DNA of 5,658 nt from Veillonellaceae bacterium (GCA_900765165.1 CAAFQR010000085.1:1-5658), one strand, 5' to 3'; shown: positions 1 to 5,658, counted from the stretch's first letter. Made by a program: numbers and translations. The notes: generated by a model from the sequence alone, not told the origin.

Positions 1-236
1 TCACCGTTCGTCGCCTTCGCAATCGTTTCAGCCACCTTCTTCGTGTGATTCTGCGCCGAATACACCACAACCAGCACCTTATGCTGACTCCCGCTAACCG
101 CCTTCGCCGTCGTCTGCGTTGCCTGCGCCGTCTGCCCTTCTGCGTTCGAAGAACTCTTCCACGGCTGCCAGAACCCTAACACAGTAATAATGACTACCAC
201 AATAATACCGAGTACGGTCATACCTTTTTTACTCAT
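1..236 (-). CDS. Membrane-anchored flavodoxin-like protein, N-terminal part (partial)
   Basis: Only the first 78 codons are in the window; the gene runs off the left edge. The ATG at 236-234 is set by a perfect AAGGAGG seven bases upstream. Residues 1-5 (MSKKG) are a short basic cytoplasmic tail. Residues 6-23 are one hydrophobic helix rich in Val and Ile, probably an uncleaved membrane anchor because no lipobox cysteine or clear signal peptidase site follows. Residues 28-51 are a low-complexity Ser/Ala/Gln/Thr linker. From residue 52 the sequence HKVLVVVYSAQNHTKKVAE looks like the first beta strand and the FMN phosphate-binding loop (S-x-x-N-x-T) of the flavodoxin fold. Such proteins bind FMN and carry electrons or reduce small substrates. 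The specific partner cannot be told. It has its own promoter and a much higher GC content (about 55% by spot count) than the genes upstream, so it is probably a resident chromosomal gene beside the defence locus. Confidence 0.72.
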   Translation of the reverse strand, partial: MSKKGMTVLGIIVVVIITVLGFWQPWKSSSNAEGQTAQATQTTAKAVSGSQHKVLVVVYSAQNHTKKVAETIAKATNG

Positions 237-243
237 AAAAAAA

Positions 244-250
244 CCTCCTT
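244..250 (-). promoter_or_regulatory. Ribosome binding site of the flavodoxin-like gene
   Basis: Read on the minus strand this is AAGGAGG, a full match to the 16S anti-Shine-Dalgarno core, with seven bases before the ATG at 236. It decides the start of the partial flavodoxin gene, which is otherwise too short in this window to stand out as an open frame. Confidence 0.85.
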
Positions 251-268
251 AACCGGACCCACTTCTCT

Positions 269-286
269 ATATGCCCTATAGCATAT
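269..286. repeat. Short inverted repeat at the flavodoxin promoter start region
   Basis: On the plus strand ATATGC (269-274) is followed by six bases and then GCATAT (281-286), a perfect 6-bp inverted repeat. It covers the -10 box and the likely transcription start of the flavodoxin promoter, so it could be an operator or a short hairpin at the 5' end of the message. Six bp is short enough that chance is a real alternative. Confidence 0.4.
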
Positions 287-310
287 CACTCGGTAGCGAC
301 TCACGGTCAA
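280..310 (-). promoter_or_regulatory. Promoter of the flavodoxin-like gene, 19-bp spacer, possibly MerR-controlled
   Basis: On the minus strand there is TTGACC (305-310) as a -35 box and TATGCT (280-285) as a -10 box, preceded by the extended -10 dinucleotide TG at 287-288. The spacer is 19 bp. An overlong 19-20 bp spacer covered by an operator is the hallmark of promoters activated by MerR-family regulators, which untwist the DNA to realign the two boxes. The spacer contains GAGT twice, as a direct repeat, but its dyad symmetry is poor, so the MerR reading is an inference. The promoter lies downstream of the restriction-modification genes and gives the flavodoxin independent transcription. 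Confidence 0.55.
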
Positions 311-399
311 GGAGATTTTTAGCTTTTCTGTAAAATTATCTGCAATGGCAATTTTGCCTGTGAAATAACAAGCTTTCCGCTGAATATTGTTGATTTCTT

Positions 400-651
400 T
401 TAGTCTTCGTCATCTAGTTCTTCAGATTCAGTAGCAATACGATGCTTTACAATTAAATGCTCAAAACCTTCATTCAACAACATCATCATGTCATCGTTCA
501 TATACTCATCATATAAAACATCCAGCTCGTCATCATCAAGAATGCCATATTCAAGACTCAACAACGCTTTAACGAAAGAGCGATAATCATCCCGAATCAA
601 CTCTTCCAAATTTTTATAAATTTCATCAAAAGTACGCATTGCGTCCCCCAT
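400..651 (-). CDS. Small, very acidic protein of unknown function, last gene of the restriction-modification cluster
   Basis: This is an 83-residue protein that I do not recognise. It contains 26 Asp/Glu against 7 Lys/Arg, a net charge near -19, with acidic clusters at residues 39-44 (DDDELD) and at the C-terminus (EELDDED). The hydrophobic residues are spaced as in amphipathic helices. There is no signal peptide, membrane segment, helix-turn-helix or cysteine. It begins 15 bases after the methyltransferase stop and was probably co-transcribed with it. The start is uncertain: the ATG at 651 has only a weak AAGAGA directly against it, while the in-frame ATG at 639 (79 residues) has GGGGGA four bases upstream. 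Size, charge and position next to a nuclease suggest a DNA-mimic or regulatory partner, but this is inference only. It lacks the DNA-binding fold of classical C proteins and is too small and acidic to be a Vsr endonuclease. Confidence 0.7.
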   Translation of the reverse strand: MGDAMRTFDEIYKNLEELIRDDYRSFVKALLSLEYGILDDDELDVLYDEYMNDDMMMLLNEGFEHLIVKHRIATESEELDDED

Positions 652-666
652 TCTCTTACTAACAAA

Positions 667-1881
667 CTATCTTTCAGGCTCCGGTTCGGCATCCATAATG
701 GCACCTAACCGTCTGCCCATTCGAGTAATCATTGGCACAACTAACGCATTACCCATGCAGAAAAATCTGAATTTTTCCGGCATACCTGTATTGGTCCAAT
801 TATCACGGAAACCTTGAATACGTTCCGCTTCAACTGGTGTTAACGTACGCAAACGATTCGTTTCCGGATCGCGAATTACATGCGTACTACGATTCAAACT
901 TGATTCAGACGTCAACATCGTGCGCGCCGGCACATCCAAATTATCCGGATACGCAATAGCACCTTCACTAAACGTATACACATGGCCGGTCTTACTCGTA
1001 CGTTGAATCTTCTTGCTACCTTTCAGGTACGCCCATTTTTCTTCATTTTTCGTGATGTAATACGATTTATCTACATCATGCTCAAGTAATTCGCCTAACG
1101 TTATCGGCTGTTCCAATACCGGCGTAACTTTTACTGTGTAAATACTGCCATTACGCATAAAACCGGCATTTTCAAAACCAAATTTAAAACCTTCCGACAC
1201 ATCAACAATATCTCGGTCACCGAATTCAGTCTCTGCCATATTTTCAGCACTTATGCACGGAAACACATTAGCAAAAAAGCCATCGTTTAAGATAACATCT
1301 TTCGGATTCGTTTCAGCCTTTGATGCTCCATACTGTGTCGTATTCTTATATGCATAGATAAAGATACGTCGACGACGCTGACCGGCACCATATTCGGCAG
1401 CATTAATTACACGCCATTCAACACTATAACCTTCTGCATTTAAGCAAGCCAACATAACGCCGAAATCACGTCCCCGCTGTGTAGATGGAGACTTTAACAA
1501 TCGATCCACATTTTCAAGAAGCACAAAAGACGGATTCTTAGTCTGCAGAACTTCTCGAATCTGCCACCACAAAACGCCCTTTTTACCTTCTAAACCATTC
1601 GAACCGGATAGAGGCCGTGCTACCGAATAATCCTGGCAAGGAAAGCCCCCAACCAACAAATTATGGTTAGGAATCAACGTTTTATCTACCAACGCTATAT
1701 CTTTTCCTGTATTTTCATCAATATCTCCCCAATGGGATACATAACACTGATGTGCCCACTGCGATTTCCGGCTAGGTTCCCATTGTGAGAACCACACAGT
1801 TCGCCAGTCATCGCCGGTATCTTCTAAGCCGAGGCGAAACCCACCTACACCGGCAAACAACTCACATACTGTCTTTTCCAT
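667..1881 (-). CDS. DNA (cytosine-5-)-methyltransferase of a Sau3AI-like system
   Basis: This enzyme transfers a methyl group from S-adenosylmethionine to C5 of cytosine in DNA, protecting the host from the paired endonuclease. The conserved motifs are in order: motif I FAGVGG (residues 9-14, cofactor binding); motif IV GGFPCQDYS, with catalytic Cys82; motif VI ENV (123-125); motif VIII QRRRR (168-172); a variable target-recognition region at about 200-330; motif IX TLTPVEAERIQGF (346-358); and motif X GNALVVPMI (377-385). The length of 404 residues is usual for a type II C5 enzyme and close to M.Sau3AI (about 412). It starts 27 bases after the endonuclease stop, with GAGGTGG (1886-1892) as ribosome binding site. 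I saw no convincing promoter of its own there, so it is likely translated from the endonuclease message. The target GATC, giving GAT-5mC, is inferred from the partner nuclease and not read from the recognition domain. Confidence 0.96.
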   Translation of the reverse strand: MEKTVCELFAGVGGFRLGLEDTGDDWRTVWFSQWEPSRKSQWAHQCYVSHWGDIDENTGKDIALVDKTLIPNHNLLVGGFPCQDYSVARPLSGSNGLEGKKGVLWWQIREVLQTKNPSFVLLENVDRLLKSPSTQRGRDFGVMLACLNAEGYSVEWRVINAAEYGAGQRRRRIFIYAYKNTTQYGASKAETNPKDVILNDGFFANVFPCISAENMAETEFGDRDIVDVSEGFKFGFENAGFMRNGSIYTVKVTPVLEQPITLGELLEHDVDKSYYITKNEEKWAYLKGSKKIQRTSKTGHVYTFSEGAIAYPDNLDVPARTMLTSESSLNRSTHVIRDPETNRLRTLTPVEAERIQGFRDNWTNTGMPEKFRFFCMGNALVVPMITRMGRRLGAIMDAEPEPER

Positions 1882-1885
1882 CTAT

Positions 1886-1892
1886 CCACCTC
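1886..1892 (-). promoter_or_regulatory. Ribosome binding site of the methyltransferase
   Basis: Read on the minus strand this is GAGGTGG in the 27-base gap between the endonuclease stop and the methyltransferase ATG at 1881. The match to the anti-Shine-Dalgarno sequence is strong, so the methyltransferase is probably translated efficiently by independent initiation. Confidence 0.7.
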
Positions 1893-1908
1893 GTAAACTA
1901 TAAACAAA

Positions 1909-3531
1909 TCAAAGCTTTATATGTTTCTTCAACTCATTCAAAATGTAGTCACTATTCAGCCAAAAGCTTTGCTTAACCATCAAACGACCATCGGGTAATT
2001 CATCAGCATCCTTTTCGGTACCAGAACCAAACGTAGTACCATCAGCAAAACGATAGAACGACTTGCTAGCATGCGGACGTAAATGAATAATACCATTTGC
2101 TGTCTTTTCAAGCAAATTATTTCTTACGCGCTGGCCATCGCCATATTTTTCAAGTTTAAACTCAACACCCTTAATAAGCGTATCTTTAACTTGTTGCCAC
2201 CCGGCTTGTACTTCACCAGTCAAATCAGTGTATGGCATATTCCACAAGCATACGCCTTTAAAAATGCTAGGCTCTTCGTTTTCACCAGTTTTCTGGAATA
2301 CGAAATACAAGAATTTTTGCTCTTCTAAATACGTGTACAGTTCAGAATCTTCCCAATTTTCATTGACGATATCCTTAAACTTAAACGTTGGCAAAGGACT
2401 ACTTTCTCGCAATTTACCAGTAGCTTCTACCCGAATGGCTTTAACAGCAATATTGGCCTTTACGAATTCTTTAGCGCGACCGTTTTTAATGCCCAACATA
2501 CGATATGCCAACTGCGTCCACGTAGATTTGGCATTGAATTCGACATCGAACTCCTTCATCAATTCTACGTCAGTTTTACCAACATAAGGCTGAACCTTCT
2601 GAATTAAATAGTCTTCAAAAGATACATTCTTTAAGTCCTCAGGATTTGCTACAACAGATTCATCATCTTGTAACAAGCCTTTACCATACGGTTGCAGCGG
2701 ACTTTTAAGCTGTTGCTCAATATTTTCTTTTTCGCCTTTCTTTTCAATGACATATTGTTCAAGCCCTTTAGCAAGGTACTCATTCAAAACATATGTCATA
2801 TACGGTTGCTTAAAACAGAATGCTCTACGCTTAGCTGGCACTGTAGGAGCATAGAACTGTGGCGCCCACATAGTTGCTGCTGTAGCACCTTTTGTACAAG
2901 CACCTAAGTACATCGTGTCACCTTCAGAAATCTCATGTGCTTTCCCAGCCATAAACTTATCTCGGATGATATTGTAATCTTTTACCATAATCTCCAAGTC
3001 TTCTTTGGGTGGTGTAAACAAAGAAACGTAATCTATCTCATATTGTTTATTATTTTCAAGACTTTTGTCTCTAAAATAATAAATCAAAAGCATCAACTTA
3101 CATTTATCCCAAACATGAGAAAGGAAGAAGTTCATTTCAAACGGTTTGTCATTGGCAATCATGCTGAGAACCAATCGTTCGCCAGCCTTCAATTCTCCGT
3201 TTGCCTTTTTCTCGTATGGTGAGACCTTTAATTCAACGCCGGCTTCAGAAAAATCTGCATGCGAATCACTGTTGGCTTTATAGCCAAAGTACAATTCTTC
3301 TAAAAGATTTCCCAACCCACCCTTTCGATTCGGGTTGCTGTATTTATCAAACTGAGCCATAATTTCCGCATCAGAAACAGAACCATTAAAGGCAACACCT
3401 TTTTCAGACAATTCAGCCAACTCGCGTTCTAACGCATCATTAATTACGTCTAAAAAGCGAAGACCTACGAGCCTCTTAGCATACTCAACAATACTTAACG
3501 GATCTTTAGCATCATATTCCGGATTAGCCAT
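1909..3531 (-). CDS. Sau3AI/MutH-family type II restriction endonuclease
   Basis: This 540-residue nuclease cuts unmodified DNA; family members recognise GATC. The N-terminal half carries the MutH-type active site. KGGLGNLLEELYFG holds Glu78, equivalent to MutH Glu56, and DFSEAGVELK gives Asp93, Glu100 and Lys102, the D-x6-E-x-K metal-binding triad. The segment SIVEYAKRLVGLRFLDV (13-29) also resembles the MutH start. The C-terminal half (about 300-540) looks like the second, non-cutting MutH-like domain that Sau3AI uses as an allosteric GATC-binding module. It includes GIKNGRAKEFVKA near 347-359 and the family-like ending LPDGRLMVKQSFWLN. Sau3AI itself is about 489 residues, so this protein is somewhat longer. 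The start chosen is the ATG at 3531, with AGAAGGAG nine bases upstream. A TTG start at 3570 would add 13 residues but lies inside the promoter. No frameshift or lost catalytic residue is seen. The methyltransferase follows at once. Confidence 0.93.
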   Translation of the reverse strand: MANPEYDAKDPLSIVEYAKRLVGLRFLDVINDALERELAELSEKGVAFNGSVSDAEIMAQFDKYSNPNRKGGLGNLLEELYFGYKANSDSHADFSEAGVELKVSPYEKKANGELKAGERLVLSMIANDKPFEMNFFLSHVWDKCKLMLLIYYFRDKSLENNKQYEIDYVSLFTPPKEDLEIMVKDYNIIRDKFMAGKAHEISEGDTMYLGACTKGATAATMWAPQFYAPTVPAKRRAFCFKQPYMTYVLNEYLAKGLEQYVIEKKGEKENIEQQLKSPLQPYGKGLLQDDESVVANPEDLKNVSFEDYLIQKVQPYVGKTDVELMKEFDVEFNAKSTWTQLAYRMLGIKNGRAKEFVKANIAVKAIRVEATGKLRESSPLPTFKFKDIVNENWEDSELYTYLEEQKFLYFVFQKTGENEEPSIFKGVCLWNMPYTDLTGEVQAGWQQVKDTLIKGVEFKLEKYGDGQRVRNNLLEKTANGIIHLRPHASKSFYRFADGTTFGSGTEKDADELPDGRLMVKQSFWLNSDYILNELKKHIKL

Positions 3532-3540
3532 ATCAGTACG

Positions 3541-3546
3541 CTCCTT
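3541..3546 (-). promoter_or_regulatory. Ribosome binding site that fixes the endonuclease start
   Basis: Read on the minus strand this is AAGGAG, within AAAGAAGGAG, nine bases before the ATG at 3531. It selects that ATG over the upstream in-frame TTG at 3570, which lies in the promoter spacer and has no comparable site. Confidence 0.8.
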
Positions 3547-3560
3547 CTTTACACAAACAC

Positions 3561-3589
3561 ATTGTACCAAAAATCACACAAAGGATCAA
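3561..3589 (-). promoter_or_regulatory. Promoter of the endonuclease-methyltransferase genes with a GATC in the -35 box
   Basis: On the minus strand TTGATC (3584-3589) and TACAAT (3561-3566) are separated by exactly 17 bp. The -10 box is preceded by TGG, an extended -10 (TGn) element. The -10 matches the consensus at five of six positions and the -35 at four of six. The predicted start of transcription, near 3554, would leave a leader of about 20 bases containing the ribosome binding site of the ATG at 3531. The promoter sits in the 66-bp gap after the helicase stop, so the restriction-modification pair can be expressed apart from the helicase. The -35 box contains GATC, the presumed recognition site of the system, so methylation or binding by the system's own enzymes could affect promoter use. 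Confidence 0.7.
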
Positions 3590-3597
3590 CAACTAGA

Positions 3598-5658
3598 TTA
3601 TTCAAGATCTACTTTTAAATCAGCGGCGATGGATTTAATAACCTCTTGAGCTTTTTTGCGGGATAAAATATTGTGGAAGCGTTGATTATTATAGTTTTCT
3701 AAACAAGAATAACATGCAGAGTCTTCATCACAGCAATTTTGGGTAACTTTATGCCAAGCCGCTATTAAACAACTTATAAATCCATCCTTATTCATCAAAC
3801 GTTTTACATGCCCCGCGCCGCCTGGTACATTATCATAAAATAATACTTCAAAGCTTTCTTTAGATACGGGCTCAACCAAACCATCTAAATCACTTCGTTC
3901 AATCTGTAATGCAATACTCATACCTTCTAAGAACGCATACATAAAAGATCGTAAAGCATCCCAATTAAACGTATCTCCATTTTCATCTACTAATTCAGAG
4001 ATATCCAGTTTTATGACATCAGTTTTAAACTTATGTCCCAATCGTAAAGAATGGAAGTCTCTATTAGAGCATTCTTTTCCTTCGGGTGTTTTATGCTCAT
4101 CACTAATTTTATTTCCTCGTATATGTCCATAACCACATTCTTCACAAATCATAAATGTAGAACGATTCATTATAAGCAACTCATCATCACGAGAAGTTTC
4201 CAAGTTAAATTTAGTAGCCCATTTAATCGTCTCTTCTTTTTCACCGCCACCAATATAAGTAACTTCCCCCGAATATGATCTAACTGGTCTTAATCGCTGC
4301 TTATCTTCGCTTTCAATTCCTAAAAATCCCCAACGAGGTTCTACATATATCTGAGTCTTTGGCTCTTGATATGTTTTACAATAGTGACACTCTCGAGGCG
4401 CGTTAGTAACATCACTATCTTCAATTAAATTAACCTTTTTACATGATTCACACTCAAAGAAATGATATCTATCTAAACGTTTACCTTTCCCTGGTAATTT
4501 CAAATATCGAGAAACATATTTAACACCACCAGCTACAACTTCAGAATCTGGAGCATACTCAGCAATTGCAATTTTTAAATCTCGATTTAAATTCAATTTG
4601 TCATTAAAACCATAAGCGTTCTTTTCTAAAATAGTAAGATCAACAACATCCACAGGGAAACCATATTTAGGAATAAGCCCTTTTTGACTAAAAACAGTAA
4701 TAACATTTTGATTAATAAGATTATTTAAATTGCCCTTATCTACATCTGATTCACCAGCTACTTTTACTTTTACCTTAGAATCTTTACTCTGATTGAAAAT
4801 TTGAGTGATATTATCTGTGAAAATATTTAAAAGTCCATCTTTAGAATTCACATCTTCTTCAAACCACTTAAACTCACTATATTTCTTTTTTAGCTGGCTA
4901 GGAATTATTTTATCATCCAAATACCGTTGCAAATCTTTTGGTTTAGATTCTATATAACTTTTAAATTGATTAATACCATCCTTATCGCAAAAGCCTCTTA
5001 AGGTAGTGTATATTGCTCTATTCTGAGGATTAGATTTAAAGAAAAATCCCCAAGATGCAGCCATTAAGTGTCTCAGCAATATTTTTTTATTCAACGTATT
5101 AAAATGAGGTGGCTCAATAAATCCAGATATCATTTTCTCAGGTTCAAGAAAATATGTGTAATCATGAGATTGTTCCGAACAATACGTTAAAATATATGAA
5201 GCACTATCAAATCCACGACCGGCTCGACCGGCTCGCTGTATGTAATTATCAGGTCTAGGTGGAATATTCCTCATGAACACCGTCTCTAAATCGCCGATGT
5301 CTATACCCATTTCAAATGTTGTAGAGCAACTTAAAATATTTATTTCTTTATTTTTAAATTGCTGCTGTATTTTTTTAGCTTGGTTACGCTCAATTTGTGC
5401 CGTATGTTCTTCAACTATCATCGGTTCTATATATTTTTCTTTGTCTTCTTTTCGATAATAGTTTTTTTCAAAGAATTCATCAGGTATTATTTCCTCTAGC
5501 TTACCATCACAACCACGAGTTACACAAAGTCCCTGCACATTATAAGGTGTAATGGTCCCACATTTGCTACATTTTATAATGGGCCCCTTGTCAAGACCAC
5601 GTTCTAAAATTTTAAGAGTGGCAGTAAGCAGAATTATTCTAAGCAGCGAAGCAAGCAA
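3598..5658 (-). CDS. Superfamily 2 helicase with DUF1998 C-terminus, C-terminal 686 residues (partial)
   Basis: The frame is open to the right edge and the first codon there is a TTG in mid-gene, so the N-terminal RecA domain with the Walker motifs is outside the window. Positions below count from the edge. Residues 30-50 hold a Cys4 cluster (CSKC...C...C) typical of an insertion before the second RecA domain. Motif V is TTFEMGIDIGD (113-123) and motif VI is QRAGRAGR (141-148). CESC (403-406) with CHYC (424-427) forms a zinc ribbon, and CEEC (505-508) may start another. The DUF1998 ending has VPGGAGHVKRL (611-621) and a Cys-rich CC...CYSCL block (642-653), then NNQRFHN. Related helicases occur in DISARM (DrmA helicase with separate DrmB DUF1998), Druantia (DruE) and MrfA-type repair proteins. 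Because both parts are fused here, DruE-like or MrfA-like architecture is closer than DrmA plus DrmB. It likely translocates on DNA. The 66-bp gap before the endonuclease suggests a functional link. It is noticeably AT-richer than the genes downstream. Confidence 0.9.
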   Translation of the reverse strand: MLASLLRIILLTATLKILERGLDKGPIIKCSKCGTITPYNVQGLCVTRGCDGKLEEIIPDEFFEKNYYRKEDKEKYIEPMIVEEHTAQIERNQAKKIQQQFKNKEINILSCSTTFEMGIDIGDLETVFMRNIPPRPDNYIQRAGRAGRGFDSASYILTYCSEQSHDYTYFLEPEKMISGFIEPPHFNTLNKKILLRHLMAASWGFFFKSNPQNRAIYTTLRGFCDKDGINQFKSYIESKPKDLQRYLDDKIIPSQLKKKYSEFKWFEEDVNSKDGLLNIFTDNITQIFNQSKDSKVKVKVAGESDVDKGNLNNLINQNVITVFSQKGLIPKYGFPVDVVDLTILEKNAYGFNDKLNLNRDLKIAIAEYAPDSEVVAGGVKYVSRYLKLPGKGKRLDRYHFFECESCKKVNLIEDSDVTNAPRECHYCKTYQEPKTQIYVEPRWGFLGIESEDKQRLRPVRSYSGEVTYIGGGEKEETIKWATKFNLETSRDDELLIMNRSTFMICEECGYGHIRGNKISDEHKTPEGKECSNRDFHSLRLGHKFKTDVIKLDISELVDENGDTFNWDALRSFMYAFLEGMSIALQIERSDLDGLVEPVSKESFEVLFYDNVPGGAGHVKRLMNKDGFISCLIAAWHKVTQNCCDEDSACYSCLENYNNQRFHNILSRKKAQEVIKSIAADLKVDLE

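Larger units (their letters stand above)
3501..3609. other. Cluster of three GATC sites around the endonuclease promoter and start
   Basis: GATC occurs at 3501-3504 (early in the endonuclease gene), 3584-3587 (in the -35 box) and 3606-3609 (last codons of the helicase). Only five more were found in the rest of the window, at 867, 1503, 3947, 4277 and 4638. The two sites flanking the promoter are 22 bp apart, about two helical turns. These are candidate binding or methylation sites for the adjacent enzymes. The regulatory role is inference. Confidence 0.5.

Noticed and set aside
347..358. GGCA-ATTT-TGCC hairpin as a terminator after the acidic ORF.
   Set aside because: The stem is only 4 bp and no T-run follows at the right distance on the minus strand, so it does not qualify as a rho-independent terminator.
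1882..1960. A methyltransferase promoter at the end of the nuclease gene (TTGAAT, TATAAA and TATAGT-like words on the minus strand).
   Set aside because: No pair of boxes has a spacer near 16-18 bp; the best pair has about 14 bp. AT-rich sequence gives such words by chance.
1785..1976. Plus-strand open frame of 63 residues, and the other plus-strand frames within 2083-3222, 4051-4278 and 5273-5458.
   Set aside because: All lie opposite well-supported minus-strand genes, have no recognisable domain or ribosome binding site, and have composition expected of antisense shadows.
3532..3570. Longer nuclease reading frame starting at the TTG at 3570 (13 extra residues).
   Set aside because: The TTG lies between the -10 and -35 boxes of a good promoter, has no ribosome binding site, and the added residues do not resemble the family. 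The ATG at 3531 has AAGGAG at proper spacing.
5655..5658. Start codon for the helicase at the right edge.
   Set aside because: It is a TTG inside an open frame that simply meets the window edge, and the protein lacks the first RecA domain. It is a cut gene, not a short one.
667..5658. Calling the cluster a complete DISARM system.
   Set aside because: DISARM has separate drmA helicase and drmB DUF1998 genes plus drmC. Here the helicase and DUF1998 are fused, no phospholipase D gene is present, and the nuclease is of the Sau3AI type.

Overview
This is an accessory (defence) segment from a bacterium, most likely a Bacillota (Firmicutes) member. The translational signals are strong Shine-Dalgarno sequences (AAGGAGG, AGAAGGAG, GAGGTGG), and the RNA polymerase sites look like ordinary sigma-70/sigma-A promoters. 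The membrane-anchored flavodoxin at the left edge would suit an anaerobe, perhaps a Negativicutes member, but the genus cannot be fixed from this sequence.

All genes lie on the minus strand, so transcription runs from right to left. In that order they are: (1) the C-terminal 686 residues of a large superfamily 2 helicase with a DUF1998 C-terminus and several zinc-binding cysteine clusters, whose N-terminus lies beyond the right edge; (2) a 540-residue Sau3AI/MutH-family restriction endonuclease with an intact D-x6-E-x-K active site; (3) a 404-residue C5-cytosine DNA methyltransferase with all the key motifs; (4) an unrecognised, very acidic 83-residue protein; (5) after a gap of about 160 bp with its own promoter, the N-terminal 78 codons of a membrane-anchored flavodoxin-like protein, cut by the left edge. 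The flavodoxin is probably the chromosomal neighbour and not part of the defence locus.

Genes 2 and 3 form a Sau3AI-like type II restriction-modification pair. By family its site is GATC, protected by methylation of the cytosine. Unusually, this pair directly follows a DUF1998 helicase of the kind used in DISARM and Druantia phage defence, and is followed by a DNA-mimic-like acidic ORF. I see no controller (C) protein gene. The endonuclease precedes the methyltransferase, and the only clear promoter for the pair (TTGATC - 17 bp - TACAAT) has a GATC inside its -35 box. That suggests direct methylation- or binding-based feedback. By eye, GATC occurs only 8 times in the window, and three of these fall within about 110 bp around this promoter.

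Base composition steps along the window. Spot counts give roughly 55% GC in the flavodoxin, low-to-mid 40s in the restriction-modification pair, and around 20-35% in the helicase lines counted. This fits a locus assembled from parts with different histories. No RNA genes, CRISPR arrays, insertion sequences or convincing rho-independent terminators were seen.
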